DNA of 64,000 nt from Gammaproteobacteria bacterium. GTDB taxonomy: Bacteria > Pseudomonadota > Gammaproteobacteria > Pseudomonadales > Azotimanducaceae. Where the stretch lies: assembly GCA_021773565.1 (NCBI GenBank), contig JAJFJZ010000025.1, positions 62,001-126,000 on the forward strand, read 5' to 3'. The notes beneath the pieces were generated by a model. It ran no database searches. It worked only from the letters and a program-made list of their open reading frames with translations, and had not been told where the DNA came from. The position numbers and the translations under genes were made by a program. Positions 26,525 through 35,094 of the stretch are shown piece by piece; the stretch's first letter is position 1, and each line of letters opens with the position of its first letter.

Positions 26525-26961
26525 TAAGAGTATTACTAACTGGCCTGTGTCTGTTCGCGCTATCGGGCTTGCATGCTGCAGAATACCTGGTTTCAAAAGA
26601 GGCCCTGGCGCTCGATCTGCCTTTCTCTGAAGCCGTTCGCGTGGGTAATATGCTGTATTTGTCGGGCCAGTTGGGTCTAATGCCCGGTACCACAAAACTC
26701 GCCCCCGGCGGCATTAAAGCAGAAGCACATCAGGTAATGCAGAATATCCGCGCCGTGCTCGAACGACACGGATCCTCTTTGGAGGAAGTGGTTAAATGCA
26801 CGGTAATGATGGCGGATATCAGTGAGTGGGCTGCCTTTAATACCGCCTACGTGAGCTATTTCCCCGGTGCAAAGCCCGCCCGAAGTGCCTTTGCGGCTTC
26901 CGGAATTGGATTTAACGCGCGAGTGGAGGTGGAATGTTGGGCCGAATCCAGGCAGCAGTGA
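26521..26961 (+). CDS. Exported RidA-family protein
   Basis: 146 residues. A signal peptide (MIRVLLTGLCLFALSGLHA) sets it apart from the usual cytoplasmic RidA/YjgF enamine/imine deaminases, so it is likely periplasmic. The domain has the family features: VGNMLYLSGQLG, IRAVLERHGSSLEEVVKCTVMM and the substrate-binding arginine in PARSAF, ending in ARVEVECWA. Coupled by an ATGA overlap to the amidohydrolase; a role in imine/ enamine removal around that pathway is inferred. Confidence 0.85.
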   Translation: MIRVLLTGLCLFALSGLHAAEYLVSKEALALDLPFSEAVRVGNMLYLSGQLGLMPGTTKLAPGGIKAEAHQVMQNIRAVLERHGSSLEEVVKCTVMMADISEWAAFNTAYVSYFPGAKPARSAFAASGIGFNARVEVECWAESRQQ

Positions 26962-27036
26962 TTCCCGGTATCCAGTCTGGCGTATTTAACAGCGCAGTCG
27001 TATGATTACAAAAGAATTGAATGCAGGGGATTTACA

Positions 27037-27357
27037 ATGCAACTTTTACAGTCCGTACTCGCAAGCATCTGCCTGGCCTTACTGCTTGTGTCTTCTGTGG
27101 CAGCATCAGCCGCAGAAGCCAGGAAAAAAATAAGTGACGCAGATCTACAAAAAGCCGTTGTCGAATATAATAAAGAAGTCAGCGACAAAGATGACGAGGT
27201 TGTCTGCAAAAATGAAGCTGTTACCGGCAGTCGCAAAAAAGTAAGGATTTGCAAAACCCGCGCTACAATTAAGGAAGAGCGCGAAGAAGCGCGTAAATTA
27301 AGAAACCGCAAAAGTGGAGCGGCTGACGGTCGTAGTGGTGGATCGGGCGTCCAATAA
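27037..27357 (+). CDS. Small exported charged protein
   Basis: 106 residues: a signal peptide of about 25 residues ending ASAAEA, then a very charged region (KKISDADLQKAVVEYNKEVSDKDDE) with one cysteine pair (VVCKNE and RICKTR) and a Gly/Ser tail. The family is not recognised. It sits between the RidA gene and the TAXI binding protein, with 75 bases before it. Probably periplasmic. Confidence 0.6.
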   Translation: MQLLQSVLASICLALLLVSSVAASAAEARKKISDADLQKAVVEYNKEVSDKDDEVVCKNEAVTGSRKKVRICKTRATIKEEREEARKLRNRKSGAADGRSGGSGVQ

Positions 27358-27416
27358 GCAACCATAAAGTAGTTCTCCTGGATTGTTCGGGCACAGTAAC
27401 CACGGTGGGATCAACA

Positions 27417-28589
27417 ATGATGCGATTAACGTGCCTTGGGATAATCGTAATCTATTCCTACGCGCCAGTTTTTGCTGACAAGCTTCTTGAACTCTCCACC
27501 ACAGCTAAACTCCCCCAAACCATGGCATGGAGTGCCTATAATCTGGGCACCACAGGATACAGCCAGGCGGTGGCTATCGGTAAAGTACTTAAGGACGAGT
27601 ATGGAACGACGCTGCGGGTTATACCGGGGAAAAATGACATTTCCCGATTGGTACCGCTGCGCAAGGGACGGGTACAATTCTCAGCCAACGGAATAGCAAC
27701 TTATCTTGCCCAGGAAGGCATGTTCCAGTTTGCGCACCCCACCTGGGGACCCCAGGCCTTACGCCTGTTAATTACTTCAAATGGACTGAGCAATCAGGCG
27801 CTGGCTGTAACCAGAGAAAGCGGAATAAAAAAATTCGAGGAACTACGGGGCAAACGTATCCCCTGGGTGCGTGGAGCACCTGCTCTGAATCTTGCTACAG
27901 AAGCAATGCTTGCCTGCGGCGGTCTCGGCTGGGACGATGTCGAGCGTGTAGACTTTCCAGGTTACAACGCCATGTGGGATGGCATAATTAACGGCTTTGT
28001 CGATGCTGCCTACGCCACCACTGTTTCCGGACCTGCTACCAAGCTGGAAGCGTCCCCAAGAGGCATTCACTGGATGCAAGTTTCGCATGACAATCAAGCC
28101 TGCTGGCAGGGCTTACTTAAGGTTGCACCCTATTTTACCAAACACATCGCTACCCGCGGTGCGGGAATATCAGTACAACACCCGCACGAAGGGGCAACCC
28201 ATCCCTACCCTCTGCTAACCACCATGGCAGATCAGGATACTGGCATGGTATATGCGTTAACCAGGGCTATTCAGGAAAACTATTTGGCGTTTAAAGACGC
28301 TGACCCGGGATCAATCGGCTGGGCCCTGGAATTTCAAATATTTGATTGGATGGTTCCCTACCATGCGGGGGCGGTACAATACTGGCGAGACATCGGCGCG
28401 TGGAATGCAGACTTTGAAACGCACAATAACAGGCTCATACAACGCCAGGCAGTTCTCGCACAGGCCTGGAAAGCGCTGAACAAACAGGAACTTTCACCAA
28501 AACCAACCAATGCAAAAGAATTTGAGAAAAGGTGGATGCAGGTACGTAAAGAACACCTGCAAGCCGCCGGGTTTGACGCGGTCTGGTAG
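27417..28589 (+). CDS. TAXI-family TRAP transporter solute-binding protein
   Basis: About 390 residues. A signal peptide (ending PVFADK) precedes a periplasmic binding fold with a TTGYSQAVAIG segment and the VPLRKGRVQFSANGIATYLAQEG region of TAXI binding proteins, and a later KKFEELRGKRIPWVRGAPA segment. It is placed directly before the fused TRAP permease, so it is the receptor of that importer. Ligand unknown; TAXI systems take up dicarboxylates and other small organic anions. The start is one of two adjacent ATGs (27417, 27420). Confidence 0.87.
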   Translation: MMRLTCLGIIVIYSYAPVFADKLLELSTTAKLPQTMAWSAYNLGTTGYSQAVAIGKVLKDEYGTTLRVIPGKNDISRLVPLRKGRVQFSANGIATYLAQEGMFQFAHPTWGPQALRLLITSNGLSNQALAVTRESGIKKFEELRGKRIPWVRGAPALNLATEAMLACGGLGWDDVERVDFPGYNAMWDGIINGFVDAAYATTVSGPATKLEASPRGIHWMQVSHDNQACWQGLLKVAPYFTKHIATRGAGISVQHPHEGATHPYPLLTTMADQDTGMVYALTRAIQENYLAFKDADPGSIGWALEFQIFDWMVPYHAGAVQYWRDIGAWNADFETHNNRLIQRQAVLAQAWKALNKQELSPKPTNAKEFEKRWMQVRKEHLQAAGFDAVW

Positions 28590-28615
28590 TCGACCCCATT
28601 AGCCGCACACGCACA

Positions 28616-30562
28616 TTGCCAGCCTGGTCCGGGCACCTGGTAGTAGTTATCACCTGTCTGGCACTCCTGTTAGCTATGGATGCTCAACGCCTGTTTGGCG
28701 GAGCGCAGTATTTCTCCGCATTCATCACCCTTGAAACACATTATTTCTATGCATTACTGGGCCTTCTGCTGCCACTGGCATTTCTGCTTTTTCCACCGTT
28801 AAAAACAGCAGGCCTGCCATCCTGGACCTTCGCGCTTGACCTGGTTCTGATGATTACCAGTGTAATTGTATGTGGGTATTTGTTTAATAACGCAAGTCTG
28901 ATACTGGATGAGGGTTGGGAGTTCGGAGCCCCCGATAGTGCACTGTGGGCCTGTTATCTGCTCTGGATACTTGCCCTGGAGGCTACCCGCCGGATTGCCG
29001 GAACCGCTTTGTTTTGTCTGGCCGCACTATTTTCGATTTACCCGGTATTCGCGGGGAGTATGCCTGGTCCAATTTCAGGTATGTCCACTTCTTTTGCAGA
29101 CACTGCTGCCTATCACACTACGAGTATAGAAAGCCTGTTGGGCATTCCGTTCAGGGCATTTGCAAATCTGGTGATCGGTTTTCTGGTATTTGGAGTTGCC
29201 TTGCAACGCACCGGGGGTGGGAAGTTTTTTATCGACCTTGCATTCGCCTTATTAGGCCAGGTTCGTGGTGGACCCGCAAAAGTAGCAATCCTGTCAAGCG
29301 GTCTTATGGGCTCTATGAGCGGTAGCGTTATAACCAACGTAATGACTACGGGGCAGTTGACGATACCAGCCATGCAAAAGAGTGGCTTTCGTGCGGACTA
29401 TGCTGCGGGTGTGGAAGCCTGTGCATCGACCGGTGGCGTACTTTTGCCCCCGGTAATGGGCTCAACCGCCTTTGTGATGGCAACATTTCTGGGTGTGCCC
29501 TACTATCAGGTGGCACTCGCTGGCCTCATACCTGCGCTACTGTATTTTACCGGTCTGTTTATCCAAATTGATGCATATGCAGCCCGCGAGCAGCTGGCAG
29601 GTTTACCAAAAGATTCACTTCCGGGTATACGACAAACTCTGAGTGATGGATGGTTTTATCTTTTCGCGTTTGCAATGCTGGTGGTTCTGCTGGTAGTACT
29701 GCAGCGAGAAGCGATCGCACCTTACATAGCCAGTGCTTTGTTGTTATTGCTTAACCAGTTTTCAAGAATACACCGCTGGAGCTTTACTGACATATACGAT
29801 TTTTTATTAGCTACGGGAAAACTCCTGGTCGAAATATTGGTGATACTTAGCGGCGTAGGCCTGATAGTTGGGGCACTATCTATGACCGGTTTAGCTGGAA
29901 CACTGGTCAATGAATTACTGTTTCTGGCTGGAGGTTCCGTAGCACTATTACTCTTGATGGGCGCGTTGACCAGTTTTGTACTGGGTATTGGCATGACTGT
30001 GACAGCTGCCTACATATTCCTTGCCATTATACTTGCTCCCGCTCTGATTCAGGGTGGCCTGGATCCAATGAGTGTGCATTTGTTTATTCTTTACTGGGGC
30101 ATGCTTTCTTTCATAACACCCCCGGTGGCCCTGGGTGCCTTTGCTGCCGCTTCTATTGCCGGTGCTACCCCTATGCGTACCGGCTTTACGGCAATGGGGC
30201 TAGGTAGCGTAATCTATTTTATCCCGTTCTTTTTTGTTCTGGACACCGGCTTTATACTTCAGGCTGGCCTACTGCATACAATTAATCTGATATTGCAGGC
30301 ATTGGCTGGCATGTGGCTAATAGCAGGTGCCATGCAAGCCTACCTCGCAGGGTTCGCAACAAGCATGGACAGCACCGCCAACACATACCTGCTGGTGCGG
30401 ATAGGGTTTGGTGTCTCAGGAGTGCTGATCGCAATGCCGGATGCGCAGATGTTACACCCTTACCTTACTGACATAACCATGGCGACGAGCGGTGGTGCTA
30501 TAGTTCTGATATGCCTTGCATTGTTAAAACTCACCGCTCAAAGCTCGACAGAAGCGCACTAG
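28616..30562 (+). CDS. TRAP transporter permease, fused small and large subunits
   Basis: 648 residues of mostly membrane helices: an N-terminal set of four (residues 5-105, DctQ-like), then the large DctM-like part with repeated SGSVITNVMTTGQLTIPAMQ and TTGxL-type segments and a glycine-rich SGVGLIVGALSMTGLAGTLVNEL. This is the fused TRAP permease of TAXI systems (TIGR02123 type). The TTG start at 28616 is uncertain; the first ATG at 28676 would cut the first helix. The TAG overlaps the convergent hydrolase stop (CTAG). Substrate follows from the binding protein. Confidence 0.87.
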   Translation: MPAWSGHLVVVITCLALLLAMDAQRLFGGAQYFSAFITLETHYFYALLGLLLPLAFLLFPPLKTAGLPSWTFALDLVLMITSVIVCGYLFNNASLILDEGWEFGAPDSALWACYLLWILALEATRRIAGTALFCLAALFSIYPVFAGSMPGPISGMSTSFADTAAYHTTSIESLLGIPFRAFANLVIGFLVFGVALQRTGGGKFFIDLAFALLGQVRGGPAKVAILSSGLMGSMSGSVITNVMTTGQLTIPAMQKSGFRADYAAGVEACASTGGVLLPPVMGSTAFVMATFLGVPYYQVALAGLIPALLYFTGLFIQIDAYAAREQLAGLPKDSLPGIRQTLSDGWFYLFAFAMLVVLLVVLQREAIAPYIASALLLLLNQFSRIHRWSFTDIYDFLLATGKLLVEILVILSGVGLIVGALSMTGLAGTLVNELLFLAGGSVALLLLMGALTSFVLGIGMTVTAAYIFLAIILAPALIQGGLDPMSVHLFILYWGMLSFITPPVALGAFAAASIAGATPMRTGFTAMGLGSVIYFIPFFFVLDTGFILQAGLLHTINLILQALAGMWLIAGAMQAYLAGFATSMDSTANTYLLVRIGFGVSGVLIAMPDAQMLHPYLTDITMATSGGAIVLICLALLKLTAQSSTEAH

Positions 30563-31719
30563 TCCGCTGAAGTTTCCGGCTCAGGCTCTGCCATGACACA
30601 GTCACCACAATGCACATCATGTACCTGTGCACTATTGGACAGCGCAGTGACCCAGTCGCGAACACTCTGATCGTTTACGGAATAGGTATAAAACTCAGGC
30701 CGCAGTAACACCGTGTGCAATTCACCACTCATCACGTAGCTTCGAAATTTTTCGACTGAATTTCTGATATCCGCCTGGTTCTTATCAATAAGAGTTTGCA
30801 GACTGCTGGTATCCTGGTCCCCAATGATGTCCAAAAATCGTTTCTGTACATCATCTTCCGCCGTATCGTAACTGGAGAACATAATTTCAGGATTGTTTTT
30901 CGACGCCCGTATATAAATTTGTTCAAAATTGAAGGCATTCGCGTCCAGGTTTTCCCACCCGGGCTGATTTGCCAGATAATCAAGCGTCCCCCACATATCT
31001 TCCGGACGGGCACCTTCTGCAGAACGCCGGTAGCCTCCGGAGCCATCCCCCAGTTGTACGATTTTGGCGGATGCGTAGTGGCCAGCCAGTTTATCTGTAT
31101 AGTAAGGTGAGGGAATGGAGCCAGCGCTGGACCCTGTTACAAAAATGCGCGCAGGCGATTTCAGGTATTCATAGGTCCACTCAAGTGCACTCTCAACATT
31201 TACAAAACCCCTATGGTAAACCGTTAGTGCTGCTCCACCATCGTCGATAGCATCGTAAACAGTGTCGCTGGAGCCCAGGTGCGAATCGCCGGAACAATAG
31301 GGAACAAAAACAACAGTATAATTCCTGAAAGGGTTTTGCGGGTTTTCGAAATTGAAAATTCCATCATAACGCGATAGATCAAGTCCTGCGGTATTAATGG
31401 TCATCGCAGGTTCTAGCTCGGGATCACAATGTTCCCGGGACCAGCAGGCCCCACCGCCCTGCAAATAGAACAACAGATCGCTGCGAATTCCCGGTTTTAC
31501 AAAGAACCGGTATTCTGAGCCGTCTGTACAAAGCGTATCACCAGCAGGCCTGAACTCATTCCAGCCTTCTGCCAGCTCAAAAGGGGGTGCTTCCGGTGTG
31601 GCCAGGGGTGCGGTGGATTTCGTTGTCATGTCTGCACAAGCAAAAAACATCAGCGACGATACCAGGACAATTGCCGTTCGAATTGCAGCGATATGGCACC
31701 TGTGATAAAAAAACTTCAT
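30559..31719 (-). CDS. Pectinacetylesterase-like hydrolase
   Basis: 386 residues. An N-terminal signal peptide with a cysteine at FFAC suggests a lipoprotein or exported protein; the lipobox is not ideal. The hydrolase body shows LLFYLQGGGACWS near residue 82 (oxyanion segment), the nucleophile in VTGSSAGSIPSPYY near residue 195, and an acidic C-terminal HCGDCVMAEPEPE end. Homology is to the pectinacetylesterase/NOTUM family of carboxylesterases; the natural acyl ester substrate is unknown, and pectin is not implied. Its stop overlaps that of the TRAP permease. Confidence 0.8.
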   Translation of the reverse strand: MKFFYHRCHIAAIRTAIVLVSSLMFFACADMTTKSTAPLATPEAPPFELAEGWNEFRPAGDTLCTDGSEYRFFVKPGIRSDLLFYLQGGGACWSREHCDPELEPAMTINTAGLDLSRYDGIFNFENPQNPFRNYTVVFVPYCSGDSHLGSSDTVYDAIDDGGAALTVYHRGFVNVESALEWTYEYLKSPARIFVTGSSAGSIPSPYYTDKLAGHYASAKIVQLGDGSGGYRRSAEGARPEDMWGTLDYLANQPGWENLDANAFNFEQIYIRASKNNPEIMFSSYDTAEDDVQKRFLDIIGDQDTSSLQTLIDKNQADIRNSVEKFRSYVMSGELHTVLLRPEFYTYSVNDQSVRDWVTALSNSAQVHDVHCGDCVMAEPEPETSAD

Positions 31720-31867
31720 ATGAATACCCCAAACCGGTTAAAAAGTAGATGGTTTCTATTCTAGATCATGAAAGAATGAAAGTGCACCGATTGCATTAAA
31801 TGGCCAGAGCCCTGAATGCTTTTGGAGAAAAATACACGCAAGCTAACCAGGCTAGAAGGCTAAATTG

Positions 31868-33766
31868 ATGAGTGATGCAAAAAATGCCAGCACTGCCACC
31901 CGGCAGGCAAACGAGGCGGTTCTGCGAACGCTGCCCGAAGATGACGGCACAGATTTTACCCTCGCCAACAAAGGATTTATCGGCACTATAAAAAACGCCA
32001 CCATCTGCAACGCCAAAGGTCATGCAGTTTGGGACATGCAGAAATTTGAATTTTGCTCCCCCGGCTCAGATTGTCCCGCAACGGTAAATCCCAGCCTCTG
32101 GAGACAGGCACAATTAAATTCCATTCATGGGCTATTCAAGGTATGTGAGCGCATCTACCAGGTGCGAAATTTCGATCTTTCCAACATAACATTTATAGAG
32201 GGAGACACAGGATACCTGATTATCGACCCATTGATATCTGCAGAACCGGCGGCTGCAGCTCTTGCCCTGATGCGCGAACATCGCGGTAATAAACCCGTAG
32301 TCGGAGTTATATATACCCATAGCCACGTGGATCACTATGGTGGTATCCGGGGTGTACTCAGCGAAGATGATATTCAGGCCGGGTTGAGCATTATTGCACC
32401 CGAAGGCTTTCTTGAGGCCGCCGTGAGTGAAAACATGCTTGCTGGGAACGCAATGGGACGCAGGGCCACCTATATGTACGGTGCACTTTTACCCCCCGGG
32501 CCGAGGGGACATGTAGATGCCGGCCTGGGCAAAACAGTTTCGCTGGGTAAAACCAGTCTGGTTCCCCCAACCATTAGCATCTGTGAGACAGGTGAGAAAC
32601 TCAACATAGACGGAATAGATATTGAATTTCAGGTGACACCGGACACAGAGGCACCTGCAGAGATGAACTTCTATTTTCCCCAGTTCAAGGCGCTGTGCAT
32701 GGCAGAAAACTGCTCCTGCCATTTGCATAACATATACACGCCACGTGGTGCCCAGGTACGCGATGCAAACGCCTGGAGTTTCTACATTAACGAAGCCATT
32801 GACCTGTACGCAGATGAGGTTGAAGTCCTGTTTGCCAGCCATCACTGGCCCCGTTGGGGATCAGCCGTAGCGCGGGATTTTTTGAACAAGCAGCGCGACC
32901 TGTACAAATACATACACGACCAAACCCTGCGTTTGGCCAACCATGGCCTCACAGCGCTTGAAATTGCCGAGGATTTACGTCTGCCACCTACCCTCACCAG
33001 CGAATGGTATACCCGCGATTATTACGGCACGCTTAATCACAACACAAAAGCTGTCTATCAAAAATATCTCGGCTGGTTTGACGGTAATCCGGCCAATTTG
33101 AACAAATGGCCACCGCAACAGGCGGGTGAAAAGTATGTGGCAGCACTTGGTGGTGCAGAAGCATTGCTGGACAAAGCCCACGCGGCATTCGATTCAGGAG
33201 ATTATCGCTGGGTGGCAGAACTGGCAAACCACCTGGTCTTTGCCCAACCGGATAACAAGGCTGCGCGTGAGCTACAGGCAGACGCACTGGAACAATTGGG
33301 TTATCAGGCAGAATCAGGACCGTGGCGCGGGTTCTACCTTACCGCATCTGCAGAACTGAGAAACCCGATCCCAAATTCCGAAACACCCCGTCCGGGTTCC
33401 ATGGAAGCTTTGCGCGGCCTGCCAGCACATGAAGTGTTGTGCGCATTGGCTGTACGCCTTAACGGACCGAGAGCCGGCGCGCAGAAAATCACTCTGAACC
33501 TGCAGATTCGTGATACCGATGAGCGTTTTTTGCTGTCCCTTGATAACGCCGTGTTAAATCATCAGGCTGGGCGTGAAGCAGAACATGCCGATGCAGACAT
33601 CACGCTCACTCGACTAGCACTGGCAGACATTGGTCTAAAAATCAGGTCAATTGAGGATGTTATGGAAAGCGGTGAATTGCAGGTTGATGGGCGCTTGCAA
33701 AGCCTGAAGGATCTGGTTGAACTACTGGACGTTTTTGATTTCTGGTTCCAGATCGTCCTACCCTGA
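31868..33766 (+). CDS. Alkylsulfatase (SdsA/YjcS-type metallo-beta-lactamase fold)
   Basis: About 632 residues, similar to type III alkylsulfatases that hydrolyse primary alkyl sulfates such as SDS. The metallo-beta-lactamase domain has THSHVDHYGG near residue 154 and AENCSCHLHNIYTPRGAQVRD near residue 280 with the second histidine set; it is followed by an alkyl-sulfatase dimerisation domain (PPTLTSEWYTRDYYGTLNHNTKAVYQKYLGWFDGNPANL) and a C-terminal sterol-carrier-like domain. No signal peptide, unlike the secreted Pseudomonas SdsA1. ATG at 31868; the TTG one codon earlier is ignored. Divergent from the pectinacetylesterase-like gene. Confidence 0.9.
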   Translation: MSDAKNASTATRQANEAVLRTLPEDDGTDFTLANKGFIGTIKNATICNAKGHAVWDMQKFEFCSPGSDCPATVNPSLWRQAQLNSIHGLFKVCERIYQVRNFDLSNITFIEGDTGYLIIDPLISAEPAAAALALMREHRGNKPVVGVIYTHSHVDHYGGIRGVLSEDDIQAGLSIIAPEGFLEAAVSENMLAGNAMGRRATYMYGALLPPGPRGHVDAGLGKTVSLGKTSLVPPTISICETGEKLNIDGIDIEFQVTPDTEAPAEMNFYFPQFKALCMAENCSCHLHNIYTPRGAQVRDANAWSFYINEAIDLYADEVEVLFASHHWPRWGSAVARDFLNKQRDLYKYIHDQTLRLANHGLTALEIAEDLRLPPTLTSEWYTRDYYGTLNHNTKAVYQKYLGWFDGNPANLNKWPPQQAGEKYVAALGGAEALLDKAHAAFDSGDYRWVAELANHLVFAQPDNKAARELQADALEQLGYQAESGPWRGFYLTASAELRNPIPNSETPRPGSMEALRGLPAHEVLCALAVRLNGPRAGAQKITLNLQIRDTDERFLLSLDNAVLNHQAGREAEHADADITLTRLALADIGLKIRSIEDVMESGELQVDGRLQSLKDLVELLDVFDFWFQIVLP

Positions 33767-33879
33767 GAATATGAATATACTGCGGGCGATGCTGCAAAAT
33801 ACTCATCCAAAGATCGCCATTTTTGCACGGTATCGTTGTATGATAATTAATTGGCTAACCTGGAAGGCAGATTTTCAAA

Positions 33880-34500
33880 ATGATAAAACTCTATGGATTC
33901 CCGCTCAGCAACTATTTCAATATGGTAAAAATTGCCTTGTTGGAGAAAGGCATGGAATTTGAATATGTCCCATGCAAACCCAGCCAGGATGAGGAACTTC
34001 TGTGCAAAAGTCCTATGGGGAAAATCCCCTGTATAGAAACTGAACACGGATTCCTGAGCGAAACCAGCGTGATTCTGGATTATCTTGAGGACATTTCCGG
34101 ACAACCGGCATTGTATCCGTCAGACCCGTACCAACGCGCCAGAGTGAAAGAAATGATTAAGGAAATTGAGCTATACGTAGAATTGCCCGCGCGTACCTGT
34201 TATGCAGAGGCTTTTTTTGGGGGTAGCGTATCAGAAGAAACAAAATCTGCGGCTCTAAAAAATATATCGAAAGGCCTGGCCTGCGTAAAACGTAAGGCAA
34301 GCATATCTCCCTTTCTTATGGGTGATTCAATTAGCCATGCAGATTTTTTCTTCATGTACACGATGGATCTCACGCTTGCCGTAGGTAAAAAAGTACTCAA
34401 AACTGATCTACTGGCAGATTTTCCGGAAGCCCGGGACTTGCTCGAAAAACTTAACGATCGCGATAGTGCACAACAAATTCTTGCAGACAAAAACGCATAG
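33880..34500 (+). CDS. Glutathione S-transferase
   Basis: 206 residues with the two GST domains: the N-terminal thioredoxin fold starting IKLYGFPLSNYFNMVKIALLEKGMEFEY and a SPMGKIPCIETEHGFLSETSVILDYLED segment (cis-proline and glutathione-binding Glu/Ser), and an all-helical C-terminal domain. The subclass cannot be assigned with certainty; Ser or Tyr near the N-terminus (SNYF) could be catalytic. It stands alone upstream of the QueF-like gene. Role in detoxification or in metabolism is open. Confidence 0.87.
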   Translation: MIKLYGFPLSNYFNMVKIALLEKGMEFEYVPCKPSQDEELLCKSPMGKIPCIETEHGFLSETSVILDYLEDISGQPALYPSDPYQRARVKEMIKEIELYVELPARTCYAEAFFGGSVSEETKSAALKNISKGLACVKRKASISPFLMGDSISHADFFFMYTMDLTLAVGKKVLKTDLLADFPEARDLLEKLNDRDSAQQILADKNA

Positions 34501-34540
34501 TCGCACAGCAACCAGCAGGCCCTGAATAAGGTTAGTAAAA

Positions 34541-34984
34541 ATGAGCAACAAAGCCAAGACTTACAAGCAAATTGACAAGAGCATTCTTAAGCGTCTGCCA
34601 AATCCGGACAAGCGAGCTTACGAAATAAAGATGAAAGTTCCAGAGTGCACCTTTCTCGGCGTGCAGGAACAACCGGATTTTGCCGAAGTATATATGTCGT
34701 TCTATCCAGGCAACAGTATCGTCGAGCTTAAATCCATGAAATTGTATTTTTCGCACCTGCGCAATATCGTTGTGTCCTACGAGCGCCTGATAAATATCGT
34801 CTACGACCACTTTATGGAAACCTACGAGCCTGATCGTTTTAGATTAGTCATGATTTGCAATCCACGCGGCGGTATCAGTTCCAAAATGACAATCGACTCC
34901 GACTGGAAAGCACGCGGTGGGAAAGAGAAATTTGCCGCCTGGGAACAGGGGCAACAGGGCGATGTCTGGAACATTACCATGTAG
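34541..34984 (+). CDS. QueF-family protein lacking the usual cysteine
   Basis: 147 residues. The tunnel-fold landmarks of NADPH-dependent preQ0 reductase are there: QPDFAEV, VELKSMKLYFSHLRN, and NPRGGIS near the end. Where QueF has LCPKTGQPDF, this protein has FLGVQEQPDF, so the nucleophilic Cys is replaced by Gly and the loop is one residue shorter; a Cys four residues upstream (VPECT) does not align. The histidine of RNHGDFHE is also replaced (SYE). The ELK glutamate and the DF aspartate remain. Either catalysis is different, or it is a binding protein. It is not coupled to a queuosine cluster. Confidence 0.7.
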   Translation: MSNKAKTYKQIDKSILKRLPNPDKRAYEIKMKVPECTFLGVQEQPDFAEVYMSFYPGNSIVELKSMKLYFSHLRNIVVSYERLINIVYDHFMETYEPDRFRLVMICNPRGGISSKMTIDSDWKARGGKEKFAAWEQGQQGDVWNITM

Positions 34985-35094
34985 TGTCAGATCAGACAGA
35001 AGGTTCTTCCCGCCTTAAATTGTAGAGAGTATTGATTTACCTCACTCTTGAGATCGCCTAGGATATTTTTACGACATACACATTGGAAAAAACC

